NCBI RefSeq assembly: GCF_000001735.4
Contig: NC_003071.7
Span: forward strand, 9,541,151-9,605,150
Direction: 5' to 3'
DNA: 64,000 nt
From: Arabidopsis thaliana
Taxonomy: Eukaryota; Streptophyta; Magnoliopsida; Brassicales; Brassicaceae
Position numbers and translations under genes: made by a program. The notes beneath the pieces are model-generated. The model ran no database searches, was not told the DNA's origin, and saw only the letters and a list, made by a program, of their open reading frames with translations. Every line of letters begins with the position of its first letter. Position 1 is the first letter of the stretch. This document shows positions 12,101-23,322 of this stretch, in pieces.

Positions 12101-13006
12101 AAGGGCAAAAATAAGTTTAGTTTCAAAAAAAATATCACATGTTTTCGAATGTTCCACAAATAGCACAAATTTAGTATTATTTTTAAATTTTTTTTGGAAA
12201 TGTCTTACTTAATTGTTGAAAATATTTAGGAATATCTTACTTAATTGTTGAAAAGCTTCTAAATAATTTGAATTTAAATTATAGGTACTAGAGTCATCAA
12301 TATTTACAGTGTTCCAATTCAATACTACATTCACAAAAATGTAATCTCATGTCACTACGATGTGATTTAGAACAGTTTAGAAAAAATTGTATGTTCCGAT
12401 AATGGAGAAAATATAGATTTTTATGTGATAAAAATTTATCGGAACAACAGTTTTTTTTAACATGATATATGCATATTTATAGGAACAACAAATTTTTTGT
12501 AAAATGGAGAGAATATAGATTTTTCTGTGATAAAAGTTTTTTTTAATATAAATTTAAAATAATCTCTACTGCATTATATGATACTTTATAACTTCTGACA
12601 TATGTTAAAATAAAAGATATATACTATAGTGCATATTTGAGGACACAAAAATCATAAAATTAATTCTCTTTCTATTTCTTTTTTTTTTAATTATATCTCT
12701 GACATTATGTAGAAAAAAAAAAGTCCCTTGGAGCAAGAACAGGGATGTCTCTCATCATCATCAATAATGACTTATTAATTTTGCCGCCTTCCAAAGAGCT
12801 CTCTCTCTCTCTCTTATTTTCTTTTTTCCTTTCTCACAAAACTCTCATATTCAATCCAATTTTCAGATTGAAAATGAGAAATCAAAGAAAGAAAAAGAAA
12901 ATTTATGTAGAAAAAAAAAACCAAAAAAATAAATAAGAACCTCAAATGTCATGAGTACTTGTGGTTTTGGGTTGTAAAAAGCAATGTATGACTCTTTTAT
13001 TCTCTC
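9155..13006. other. Long AT-rich spacer between PFK5 and CYCD2;1
   Basis: No gene is supported in this stretch. The short open frames here (for example near 10173-10370 and 11704-11925) have AT-driven composition and no recognisable protein. A (CT)n tract lies near 12800-12815. The last few hundred bases should hold the CYCD2;1 3' UTR. A composite of decayed insertions is likely, but I could not delimit any element with termini and target duplications. Confidence 0.5.
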
Positions 13007-14723
13007 TCATTGTTTTCTCCTCCTCTTGTTGCTGTTGTTGTTGTTGTTGTTGTTGTCTGGACTACTCTGTGAGGAATTTGTACATGACTCAACTGTTCTC
13101 TCTTCACTCCTATAGCTCAAACATGTTGCTTCCAACACTCCAACTGGACTTGCAGGTACAGCTCTTACCGCAACTCGCGCCTGCTCCTGCGATAAACTAG
13201 TTCCCCGCACATTCTCCTCCCCAGTGAGACTTCTCATCAGATTCAAACATCTCTTCACCCTCTCCTGCTAAAGGAAGACAATGATCAGATGAAATGTGTG
13301 TTCTTGAAACAGTAAAGGTTTAAGTCTTTCGCTATCATACCGAATGTTAATTACCTGTTTTACATATATGAGACTAGACAGTGCCTTTTCCTCATCAATG
13401 CATTCTGTTTCTCCTGAAATGGAAACAGACACTGCAGCAGCTGCAGCTATCTCAGAAGGCCTGAAGTCTAAGAATTCAATTGCTGCATTCAATTTTATAA
13501 ACAGAAACGTATCAGCCTTCCTCATTAAACAAAGCCAAGTTAGTTGCAAATAAAGAAAGAATGTTGTTATAGCTTGCTTCTGATCAATAAATGACGCACC
13601 TTTGGTGGTGTTTAAGATGAATCTTGACGATCTATAGATCAAATTCTCCGACACGTGACCACTGATCTTGTCAACGAAATAATCAATGAAGGAGAATGGA
13701 GTTAGAGCTTGCAATCTCCAATTCAAAGTGGTGACAACCAAAAGCTCCATCCTTTTTATTGTTTTGGCCTCAAAAACAAACTTGGGATCTTCCACCTGCT
13801 CATAGGAACAACATTTCAAGATTAGTTCCACTAAAACCTCGATTTTCGACTCTTCGTAAGAAGACTGAAGCTATTAAGGACTAAATGTAAGTTGCACCTG
13901 TAAATCAACAATGTGAGGCACATCAGTTTCTTCCATTTTGGATGCTAATGATAAGCAAGACACAGCTAGTAACTGAGCAGCCCAATCCTTGTCTTTCTAC
14001 GCAATCGAAAACACACAAACCGGTCATCGTATTGTCTCGAATACGATGAAACCAATCCGCAAAGACGATGCAACTTACCGGCAATTCATAGGATGTTAAG
14101 AACCGATCCAAGTAGTTCATGGATAGGCATATGCACAGATGTCCAAAATGGTAATGAGCACAAACCTGTAGAACAATTGGCATTAAAGACAAAAGAACTC
14201 AATTACTCAACAAGATCAATACCTCAATCTATAGAGAAGATTCAATTAATCTATAATAAATACATCAGAGAATGAATGAGCTATCAAACTGATCAAAGAA
14301 CACACTTAAACTCAATCACAAAGCACAAAAAGAGACCAAACCAGATTTGAGGTTTGTCTTAAAACACAACACAGATCAAAGCAATCAAAAGAAGAAATCA
14401 CATACCTTTAGAATCCAATCAAGAGCTTGGTTTCGAACAGACAAATCCAAATCACCAGAAAGCAATCTCTTAACATAATCAGTTCCAGGGCAAAACTCAA
14501 TCTCTCTCACCAACATCTCTTTGATTCTGTCTTCACTCAAGGACGATGAAGAAGAACCCATCATCGGAATTGATCCGTTGCCGCCAAAGTTGTCGTCTTT
14601 AGCAAAAAGTTGGTGATTGTAATCAATCTCGTTCGTAAATCCGCCGCCATAGTTGATATCATCATCGTCGTTGTCAATGATCCATGACTCGCTGGTTTCA
14701 CCACAAGCAAGATTCTCAGCCAT
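13007..14723 (-). CDS. CYCD2;1: D-type cyclin CYCD2;1
   Basis: Six exons on the minus strand: 14723-14406, 14165-14079, 13996-13898, 13795-13600, 13482-13355 and 13264-13007, giving 361 aa. Residues 5-9 read LACGE, the LxCxE motif by which D cyclins bind retinoblastoma-related protein. The cyclin N domain spans exons 1-3 (from about [12 protein letters not shown] through [17 protein letters not shown] and [14 protein letters not shown] to [17 protein letters not shown]). The cyclin C domain follows in exons 4-5 ([25 protein letters not shown]). The protein partners CDKA to promote G1/S entry in response to sugar. The C-terminus holds a run of seven Asn encoded by an (AAC)n microsatellite at about 13026-13056, likely length-variable among accessions. 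All introns are GT-AG. Confidence 0.95.
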
Positions 14724-14794
14724 GGGGTTTGGTTTGATTGTTGTGTTGTGTATTGATTGATAATAGTCTGTTTAATTCGTTTATTGGGGTGGTC

Positions 14795-14941
14795 TCAAAG
14801 TTTTTGAGAGCGTTCGGACAAGAAAGTGAAAACTAAGGAAGCAAAAGTCATCAAAGATGGGAGATTTCTGAGGAGGTTTTGTCTTGAGGAACTGCGATTT
14901 TCATGGCAGAGGAGAAGAGAGAGGAGAGAGAGGCTTATACA
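14795..14941 (-). promoter_or_regulatory. CYCD2;1 leader: TATA-like box and two upstream ORFs
   Basis: On the minus strand a TATAAG sequence lies at about 14935-14940. An upstream ATG at 14904 opens a 17-aa frame (MKIAVPQDKTSSEISHL) stopping at 14851. Its TGA overlaps a second ATG (TGATG) that opens an 18-aa frame stopping at 14795, before the cyclin ATG at 14723. If transcription starts about 30 nt from the TATA, the first upstream ATG lies at the very 5' end and may be excluded, but the second would be in the leader. Confidence 0.45.
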
Positions 14942-17900
14942 GAGGAAAGTGGGTGAGTGTGTTTTAGGGTAGAGAGGGGAGAGACCACTCCACAGACTCG
15001 AAATGGAAAATACAGAGAATATACACTAAGAACAATATGTGGAAATATAAATTATATTTAAAATTTAAATCATATTGTTATTAATAGTTTAATATCACAA
15101 GTCCTTATAAACTAAATTTAAATTGTCATAGTAAAAACGACAAAAAAAAAAAAAAAAAAAAAATTGTCATAGTAAAATTTAGAAATTACATAAAGTCAAC
15201 GATAAAAAAAAAGTATTCCAAAAAAATAAGTTGGTCATAAATGTTGAAATCTCCAGAGATACTATTCCCAAAAAAGAAGACAATTCACTATTTTTTGGTT
15301 TTCATGTTCTTGTTTAGTGTTTTGTAAACTTCTGAAATTGAATCATATGCTTTATTTACTTCTATTTAGTGGATCTTTCTTTTGAGGTTAAGGTTAGGGA
15401 ACCTTGTGCTATTCGCCAACATCGGTAACGTCGAGATATAAACCGAAAAAACAATAACTAATAAGATCTCAATCACTTATGATTTTGAACTAGAGTAGAA
15501 TAAACTTAAAGACGCCCAACTGTTTTTACCGCTGTAGTAGATATGAAAGACTGATTGAAAGCCAAGAAAAGAAAATGTCAAAGATAGAAAGAAGAACCAT
15601 CGACCAAAACTTGACCTAAAACATCGGACTACCACCACATAACCTTAGAAACAAAATATGAAATGCGGAGTTGTGGAAACATCCAACCTAAGGAAAAAAA
15701 TATATAGCTAAGGCTATGTTTCTATTAAGACGAATCATTTAGTAACTTCACTTATATAAAATATTTTGTCATGTTTAAGTTAATTACAGTTTAACTAACA
15801 CTATACATTTCTTTTCATTTTCATGATTTTCCGGATCGATTTATAAGTGTTAATTTGGATTCGATCGTTTAGACATCATTTTCAACATGTGTTCACATCC
15901 TTCCTCTATTCTTAAACACCTAGTTATATGGCAAAGTAATCTGATACAAAAGATATTTGCTAATAAATGATCTAATAATTTTAGAAATCTAACCCGCATA
16001 GCATGAAAATTGCTTAGTTCAAATCAAGATTTAGGTAATGTAACTCACCTTTATTAGGTTTTTAACTTTTAACTAGGTGAAGTGTTCGCGGATTTGGCCC
16101 ATTCGACATTGTTATGAAGCGGTCACGATTATGAAAATTATATCCCCACTACAGAAGAAACTAAATAGGATAAACTAACTTTAGCAGTAGTCAGATGTGG
16201 ATTAGACTTCACGTAAACGTACAAGTTGCGATATGAGCTCAAGCAAACATCAGATTTTAGGGTTTCCAACATATTACTTAACATATAAATTTTGGAAATT
16301 ATTTTATGTGTTTTCTAGTAACAATGACAACAATTACGATATTGATTATCTAAGGAGTGGAAGTCACTGAAGAAAAATTACTAAACAACTTTATTTCCGG
16401 ATTTTTTTTTTGTTTTGGGGTTTTTAGGTTCTAGAAAATAATCTCCATTTGGAATCAAAACTATCAGTTTCGTTTGGACACGCTTTTATTATCTCAACTG
16501 AGGCCATCCCACTATATTACTAAAGAAAAATACTTCTAAATCCAAGAAGGAGAGACTTCTCAAACTGAATAGATAAATTACATTCAGAATCAGAGAGCCT
16601 ATAACAACTACATGCCACATCTCAGCAATACTAAACAGTTTGTTCTTTATAACCAAGGCCAAAAATTTGTCTCAGAGAACCATTTTATACTTTACTATCT
16701 CAATGATCTATGAATTCCCTACTAAGCATATCAATATCATTGCAGCATAGAAGGGTATCAATCCAATCCTTTGTGTGATTGCAAATATTCAAGACATAAA
16801 CAACAATTATTTAAGTCAAGTCAAGTCAAATATGATAAGGTTTGGGTTTCTATTGAACTTAAACAATAGATTAACATGCAATACCAAATTCAAATGCAAC
16901 TATACTAAGGAGAATGTAAAGAACTAAACAACTAAGCAATGAAGCAGCATGCATATCAATTGAAACTAAAGACCAAAAGTAAACAAAACAATAAACTAAA
17001 GAAAATGCAAGATTACCAGTACTAAAGAAAAACAAGGAACACAAATCAATAAAGCACTAAAGACCAGGAACACATACTTCAACTCAAAATCAAAGAAGCA
17101 TAAATGATCAGACGCAAGCAAGTCGAGTTCAACAGTCGAGTAAAACAATAGAGTTTAACAACAAGCAAATAAAACGAGATTCAACAATCAAATGAAATAG
17201 AGCTATTAAGAATAGTTTAATGGGTTATAGTGGACTCCTCAATCCATGTAACTAGCTAATGATTCATGTTAAATATTTGAGTTTTTGCAATCTATTTCTT
17301 CTGCAAAATTGTTTATCTTACTTAGATCTATAGCATACTAAGTTAAACATTGAACATAGTGAACTAAATAATAGTTTTTTTTAATGTAATTTGGTTAGTT
17401 TGATTAGGTTTTCTATAGTTCGAGTTCGGTTTAAGATCAGTAAACTCGGTATATTTTCCTTTTCAATTTTGGTTATTTTACTGTTTGGTTCGGTGTTGAA
17501 TTCGGAAATTTTGGCTCAGGTTCGGAGATTTCAGCTCGGTGCCCGATCCTCCAATTAATTAGAGTTATAGTGTAACGCTTATGTTCTACAGCTATGTGCT
17601 TGACCACTACTAGATCAGAATGGATCCAACGATTATTAAACTATGTAATTACTTTACCACTTGACTACAAAATTGCTGACTTTACTTTGGGTAAGAATCA
17701 CGCTTGTTCCATTTTATATAAAAACACAAAAAGGTCCAAAATATTTTCTGGCACATTTTGGTAACTCTATGGTTTTGAAAGTTGTAAGCTATTCCATATT
17801 TGTGCGCAAGCCTTTGGATTTTTGTGATCTAAGCATATACGATTTTCATTGAGCAATCATGATTAATTGCCTATACTAATCTCTTAGTTGGCTATTACGC

Positions 17901-18360
17901 TAAACTACCCAAAATGCCTCCTCTTCCCTTCTATTTTACATTTTCCATCTAGTCAAAGACTTATCAACATAATTATAATTAGGAAAAAATCTCAAATAAA
18001 ATATCCATTTTAAAACATTTTCCCAACTAAAACTTTCAATATTTTTCGTTCCATATAAAACCTTGGAATTGAAAACAATTCCTAATAAAAACCTCCAACT
18101 TTTTTTTTTCTAAAATAAAACCACCAACTAATTAATTTTCTCTAAATAAATTTTAAAGTCGTTAAATTTGAGCTCGGTTAAAGGTTAACTAATAGTAAAC
18201 GTCCTTTAACGATATAATTACGAACCTTAGAATACATTTTTTTTTCTTAGGGTTTATATATGTTTTAGAAACTAAAAAACGAATGTTGTCGACGACGTTT
18301 ACTATTCCGAACAGAAATATCGTTGACCATTAGTCAACTACTATTTGAATTCAAATTTAA
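14942..18360. other. CYCD2;1 upstream region and spacer
   Basis: The first part should contain the CYCD2;1 promoter. Beyond about 15.2 kb the sequence is AT-rich and holds no supported gene. A poly(A) scar with direct repeats lies at 15121-15177. The stretch at 17400-17550 is rich in ttcggtt phrases common in decayed plant transposons, but I could not find its ends. Confidence 0.4.
15121..15177 (+). repeat. Micro-insertion scar: 16-bp direct repeats around acgac plus poly(A)
   Basis: The 16-mer aattgtcatagtaaaa occurs at 15121-15136 and 15162-15177. The insert between them is acgac followed by an A-run (22 A in total at 15142-15163, the last two shared with the repeat). This is a minimal retroposon-like footprint: a 5-nt stub, a poly(A) tail and a target-site duplication. 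Confidence 0.65.
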
Positions 18361-18621
18361 GGGCATCTTCATCAATGAGAAACTCACAAAGTTTCTCAAA
18401 AAAAAAATTAATATTATATTCTAATTTGATTATTTGATTAAAAAAAATATTAGTTAAAAAATTGAACCAATAGTGAAAAGAGAAATGTCATGATTGGTTG
18501 TAGAGAGTATCTTAGAGTTTTTCATTTGAGAAACTTTCTATACACTCTCTCCTTTATTTTTATTATTTTTATTTATTTAATTGTGAGAAACTCTTATGAG
18601 AAATCCCTACTGAAAATGGTC
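18361..18621. mobile_element. Harbinger-like MITE, 261 bp
   Basis: The left end gggcatcttcatcaatgag follows TAA (18358-18360). The right end ctactgaaaatggtc precedes TAA (18622-18624). The termini are imperfect inverted repeats, and inner copies of gagaaac and gtttctc run in opposite directions. The size, TSD and AT-rich interior fit a PIF/Harbinger-type MITE. No coding sequence. Confidence 0.65.
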
Positions 18622-18853
18622 TAACAACTGGAAAGTTTATTAAGACAACATTCAAGTTTACTATTTCTTAGGTATTCTTATGTCACGAAACGCTGCTTGT
18701 TCATCTTCAAAATCGCAATACAAAAGTTATTTTCATGATTATGTGATGTCCTTCATCCGACAGAGAAACTGTAGCCCATTTTACGCCTACCCACCATATT
18801 CGAAATGATTGATCAATAGAACTCAGTCCAATCAAAAGCCCATAAATATTATC

Positions 18854-18932
18854 TGGGCCTTTTAATTATCTCAAATAGTAAGAAACTCAGAGCCCAAACA
18901 ACTAAAACCCTAGAGTCTTCCTCTATATAAAT
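18854..18932 (+). promoter_or_regulatory. Site II / telo-box / TATA promoter of the snoRNA unit
   Basis: In order on the plus strand: TGGGCCT at 18854-18860, GCCCA at about 18892-18896, the telo-box AAACCCTA at 18905-18912, and TATATAAAT at 18924-18932. Site II plus telo-box is the combination known from plant ribosomal-protein and snoRNA gene promoters. It lies about 270 bp upstream of two C/D snoRNA candidates, and no protein-coding frame follows. Transcription from about 18960 would give a non-coding snoRNA host transcript. Confidence 0.6.
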
Positions 18933-19202
18933 ATCTCATCTTAAAGACGACAAGAGAGATCCGGCGAAAACTGAAAAACCCTATTTTTTTCTCTGCTTTA
19001 TGGTTCACTCAATTTTGTGTCCTGGTTTTTTGAAACCCTAATCTCCGTTAGTATATATGTAAAGGTAATCTATAGATGTATCAGATACTGTCTCGAGGTT
19101 CTAGGGAATGTTGAATTGGTCCTGCACTCCTGCTTAGTACGTAGTCTCGTGTTCTCTCTATTCTAGATTTAAGGGGTTTTTGTGAATTTCTTGCTTAGTT
19201 AT

Positions 19203-19298
19203 GGTTGCAATGATGAGATCTTATAATGAAATTGAAAGTGTTTACACTTCATGAACGGTCGACAAAATAGTCGAACCTGAGCGGTTAGCTGAGCAACC
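19203..19298 (+). ncRNA. C/D-box snoRNA, copy 1
   Basis: A 6-bp terminal stem (ggttgc/gcaacc) closes a 96-nt stretch. The C box ATGATGA follows at 19210-19216 and the D box CTGA lies at 19289-19292, both in the spacing of a box C/D snoRNA. The region upstream of the D box (cctgagcggttag) would be the guide for 2'-O-methylation of rRNA or snRNA. That guide sequence is shared with the neighbouring copy. I could not determine the target or the standard snoRNA name from sequence alone. Confidence 0.7.
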
Positions 19299-19384
19299 AT
19301 ACTTATCTCATTTTAAGACAAAGATTTACTCTTTCTGCTTTAGATGTTTCATTACTTGCTTAGTTCTATGTTTTGTTTTGTTTT

Positions 19385-19474
19385 GTTGCAAGGATGAGCA
19401 AAAATATTTTTTGAAAGCATTGTGCTTAATGAGTCAGCGACTATAATGTCGACCTGAGCGGTTAACTGAGCAAC
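19385..19474 (+). ncRNA. C/D-box snoRNA, copy 2
   Basis: The terminal stem is gttgc/gcaac. The C box is AGGATGA (19391-19397), slightly off consensus, and the D box is CTGA (19466-19469). The 3' third (gacctgagcggttaa before the D box) matches copy 1 almost base for base, while the middle differs. This is a tandem duplicate about 180 bp downstream of copy 1, probably processed from the same precursor. A second, D'-linked guide could differ between copies. Confidence 0.65.
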
Positions 19475-21159
19475 TAAAAAAAGCTGCTTCTCTAAAATTC
19501 ACTTTTTACGAATAATTTTGCTGTTAATTTTTCTTTTGTTGTGAATTTTGCTATTGATATAGGTAATTGATTTAGAGTTACCAATCCCGGTCTATATGAT
19601 TATAAATAAGAATGAGAGTAATATAGTTGAATCTTCGAAAGTATTTCAAGAAGTCAGCTGAGCTTTCTCGTCATCACTTATTAGTAAATATAGTCTCTAT
19701 ATTTTTGATGAGTGATGATTGGAAATTTCGTTGACTCATTACTCTTGATGATTCTGCTATGTTGCTGCTCATTATGTTGTATCACCTATAATCTTAAAGA
19801 AAGACATGGAACGGTATTGCTTTGATTGTGTAGTGTGGACATGTCCACTAGCGAAGACGTCGGCATTCCGTTCGAGATGAGAATTTTCAACATCAATTTT
19901 TTGTTGTTATTCTGTTAGTGACTGGTTGTTGGTTTTGATTTTGATAGATATTGGTTTGTAACATTTTGGTAAATTCCATAACAATGTGATTTGTTATTAC
20001 TCTGATCTTGTATGTTTGTATTGTCTATGTCTATTATCATTGTAGTTCGTCCTACAAATATTTGCCTAGAAATTATCTTGGTCAATTTAATAGATATATA
20101 AAATTCAAGTTTGGAGTTATATTTTGGTTTAAACTTTTTACAAAAAGAATCAACCATGATATATAAATCAATGTTAATCTAGTAAAACTCAAATTCAACT
20201 TCAAAGTGTAAATCCTCTTGCCCTTATTCTTATAGGGTAACATAATCAAAATTTGTCTATTATGTTCATCTGCTTTATATGGTTTCGTATCCAATTCAAA
20301 CAGTTGGTGTGATTCTTTTCCCAATTTGGTGTTAGTTCTTTATCGTTACCAAAAGTTTATGTTTGCTGAGAGTTTTGAAAGAATCGTTACTAAACATTAC
20401 TCCAACAAAGCAAGAGTTTTGAAAGAATCGTTTATGTCCGTAAGAAGAGAACAATCCATATCAACGCAACGAATGAGTTGATCGAATCTGATTCTGATGA
20501 CTTAAAAGAGGAATTAGGTTTGAGTCGGTAAACGTGTGGAAAGTGCGTTCTCGTAGACGCGCTTTTAGTTTATGATGCTGAAAGAAGATTCTACATAGTA
20601 ACGTATGTGTGAAACTAAAGCCATCTCAATAACACGTGGGTGCTTGTTACTGATTCTTGATTTTGTCTCTCTTTTTTTTTAATGAAACTTTTTGGTTGAC
20701 CTGATGTAATCTTAACGTTTTGCGATATTTCATTGTCTACAGCTTGATACATGTCTATTATTGATCTTTGATATATATATATATAGCTAGGAAAGGTCCT
20801 TCGAAATTAATTTATAGAATAATTTGAACATGTCCAAAGTTTCATGAAACTTTCATCTAATTAAAAATCATTTATCTCGTCGTATGAGGATTCAGTAAAG
20901 ACATAGTAATAATCCATATATATAACAAGCAATGATAAATAATATATATCTATATATATTTCATATCAACTGTTTTATACGATTTGATATAATACCATGG
21001 TTTATACGATTTTCAAAAGAATCGGGGTTTCTTAAATTCAGTTTCATTTTTTTTTTCTATAGGTAAAAAAATCCATGTAAAAATACCTATAGTCCAATTT
21101 TTATATCGATTTATCTGGACTGTACTCTTTAACTTCCACCGTAGCAAATATATCTTGAA
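19475..21159. other. Spacer downstream of the snoRNA pair
   Basis: No confident gene. A perfect short inverted repeat (gtggacatgtccac) lies near 19830-19850 in a GC-richer stretch that might belong to another structured RNA, but I could not recognise H/ACA or C/D boxes with proper spacing. A 22-bp direct repeat (gagttttgaaagaatcgtt) occurs at about 20369 and 20413. The second copy opens a 39-codon frame ending at 20531 (see findings). Confidence 0.35.
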
Positions 21160-21524
21160 CAATAGCTTTGGGTGGAAATAAAATATGTCGGCAAATACTA
21201 AATATTGTGTACAAACAGGCCAGACAAGGTATTCTGTATTACTGTATATATTTGCACTTCTCCACTCTGAGTTAAGTGCTCTTCATGTACTACGGAAGCG
21301 TGATACAATACAGTCTGAATTCGTTTCATGTTGAAACGGATTGCAAAGTTAGTAAAAGCCATAGATGATGAAGAACCATGGCATGCATTTGCCACAGAAC
21401 TTGATTCTTTTAATCTTATACGTTTCCGTTTTAGATTCTTTTCGATTTATCATATCTCTAGGAACAATAATGTTCACGCCGACTGTTTCTCTCTTGAACT
21501 TCTATATTTTCCCATCTAAGCTCA
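21160..21524 (+). pseudogene. RNase H-like (RVT_3) pseudogene fragment from a LINE
   Basis: Frame pieces read LHSELSALHVLRKRD, VETDCK and then, after a +1 frameshift, KAIDDEEPWHAFATELDSF and ISRNNNVHADCFS. This order matches the RNase H-like domain found in Arabidopsis LINE-derived proteins (SPLHxExxAL, ETDC, ExPRxxNxxADxLA). At least one frameshift and stop codons break the frame, there is no start, and the flanks are non-coding. It is a dead fragment of a non-LTR element or of a domesticated relative. Confidence 0.65.
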
Positions 21525-21625
21525 GGTTTGAGAGTGGTTTGCATATAAGACCAACCTATTCAAACATGCTTAGTGATATATGAAGTTTTTTGTTGCTAAG
21601 AAAAAGGTGTAAAATTAGGTGGTCT

Positions 21626-21824
21626 CAGGGCGGATCCAGAAGAAATATTTAATGGGGGCAAAATGTTGCTAAAAGGGTTTGAAGCTATGACCTCTTGGTT
21701 TTAGTGGGGGCATTCCTTACCACTTTCCTACCTTACATACAATATTTCTATACAAATATCATCAACTATTTATATTTTGCTGGTGGCAGTTGCCCCCACC
21801 AATCACAACGTGAGTCCGCCCCTG
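21626..21824. mobile_element. hAT-type MITE, 199 bp
   Basis: The left end is cagggcggatcca and the right end is tgagtccgcccctg, inverted repeats of the CAGGGGCGGA type known from plant hAT elements. The element is flanked by ggtggtct (21618-21625) and ggtggtcg (21825-21832), an 8-bp target duplication with one change. There is no coding capacity. Confidence 0.8.
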
Positions 21825-22380
21825 GGTGGTCGTGGTCTAATGCTTTCTTGAACATTTATTACTTTGAATTTCAGCTCTATGTAAAAAGAATTCATCTTTG
21901 AATGAAAAACAGTTTCCGGAAGGAAAAAAAGAAGGAATATTACATAGTTCAAACTTAACATAAATATATCTAAATAATTGATGCGAAATTCGGTGGTGTG
22001 GTGCTTTCTTTTCTTGAACATTGATTACCGAAGATTTTTTATCAAAGATCTTCAATCTTTCCAAAAAATCTTTGTAAAGCATCATCTTTTTTTGACTAAA
22101 AATAAAGCTTTCAAGAAAAAGAAACGAATATTACATAGTTCAAAATTAACATAAACGAATCTAAGTATTTCACTGCCTTGAATAATGAATCAAATGAACT
22201 GTTTCTTTCTTTCTTTCTTCTCCATGAGAAGAATTATCATATCATAGATCTATTCCAACAAATGGGAAACAATTTAAAACTACTCAAATAATCAAAAGAA
22301 AATTATAACCAGAAAAAAAGAGAAGCTTATTGTCGCCACCATCATTCATCTTCTTCAACATAATTCAACTCTTGTTTTTT

Positions 22381-23322
22381 TCAAAAGTCATAGTCCTTGA
22401 ACAACTTCTTAACTTGTTCAAGCGTAACAAACAAAACCACCGTGAACGGTGCTTGTCTCGAAACCGTCGGGATAAAACCTTTATACAAAGACATAATCCC
22501 TTCCGCTTTCACCGTTTTCAAAGCACAATCAACCGCTCCTTTATACGGCGGAGCAACTCCAGCCACCACCTTCATATTCATCACTCTCGTCTTAATCACA
22601 TCAACAGGATTACTCGCAACGCTCGCAACAAACCCCGCCGCGAAACTCGCCGACACATGAGTCCCAAGCCCATCTTTCAACAACCCTTTCTCCAAAATCG
22701 TCTCTTTAACAGAATCATACGAAGCCAACTGCGATGACGTCACAAGCATTGCTCTGTTTATCGTCAAAGACGATCCTCTCCACAACGACGTAACGCCTTC
22801 ACCGCGAATCATTTGCGTGATCGCGTCTAAAACGCTTTTGTAGTTTCTTCTATCAGTCAACGGTAAACGACCATCGGCTTGCATCCTCACCATCGCCACG
22901 TCAGCAGGATTCCCAACGGCGGCTCCGATTGCTCCGGCGATGGCTCCGGCACCGATTTTTTTCATTAAAGGCATCGTTTTTGTTTCCGGGTCGGTCCATT
23001 CTCCTTTGATGATGTCGTATAAACCCATACGAGTCGTTGAATACAGAGTTTGACGAAGAACGGTGGCGGAGACGCCGGAAAACAGAGCACGCATGCCTTC
23101 TTCTCTTATTAAACGAGATCCGACTCCGATTACACCAACACGTAGAGGAGGCGCGTTGACGGTGGTCGAAGTCTGAAAAGCAAGAGCTGGTCGGAGATTG
23201 GTTTGAATCGGAGCTGATTCGCCTTGAAGTTGCATTCGGACCTTGATTAGATCAAGCGGGTGGGTCGAACAACCCGCAACAATCGAAGCTATTCCTCCTT
23301 CAGCAAAACCCTTTAGACCCAT
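22381..23322 (-). CDS. DIC1: Mitochondrial dicarboxylate carrier DIC1 (UCP5)
   Basis: A single-exon gene of 313 aa. Three tandem repeats of about 100 residues each carry a mitochondrial-carrier signature: HPLDLIKVRM near residue 21, NPADVAMVRM near 138 and NPVDVIKTRV near 238. Matching EG...L(Y/F/W)xG motifs end each repeat. Each repeat forms two transmembrane helices. The protein exchanges malate, oxaloacetate, succinate and similar dicarboxylates for phosphate or sulfate across the inner mitochondrial membrane. In the second signature the usual Lys/Arg after the aspartate helix is replaced (VAM), as in this subfamily. The open frame on the opposite strand (22330-22737) is a shadow. A TATTTAAA box lies about 305 bp upstream. 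Confidence 0.93.
   Translation of the reverse strand: MGLKGFAEGGIASIVAGCSTHPLDLIKVRMQLQGESAPIQTNLRPALAFQTSTTVNAPPLRVGVIGVGSRLIREEGMRALFSGVSATVLRQTLYSTTRMGLYDIIKGEWTDPETKTMPLMKKIGAGAIAGAIGAAVGNPADVAMVRMQADGRLPLTDRRNYKSVLDAITQMIRGEGVTSLWRGSSLTINRAMLVTSSQLASYDSVKETILEKGLLKDGLGTHVSASFAAGFVASVASNPVDVIKTRVMNMKVVAGVAPPYKGAVDCALKTVKAEGIMSLYKGFIPTVSRQAPFTVVLFVTLEQVKKLFKDYDF

Noticed and set aside
15142-15163. Long A-run considered as a sequencing artefact or simple repeat
   Set aside because: The exact 16-bp repeats on both sides point to an insertion event, so it was reported as a scar.
17400-17550. ttcggtt-rich stretch as a defined transposon
   Set aside because: The phrase is common in decayed plant repeats, but I could find neither termini nor a target-site duplication.
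22330-22737. 135-codon open frame on the plus strand
   Set aside because: Antisense to the intact DIC1 carrier gene. It is Arg/His/Asn-rich as expected for a shadow frame.
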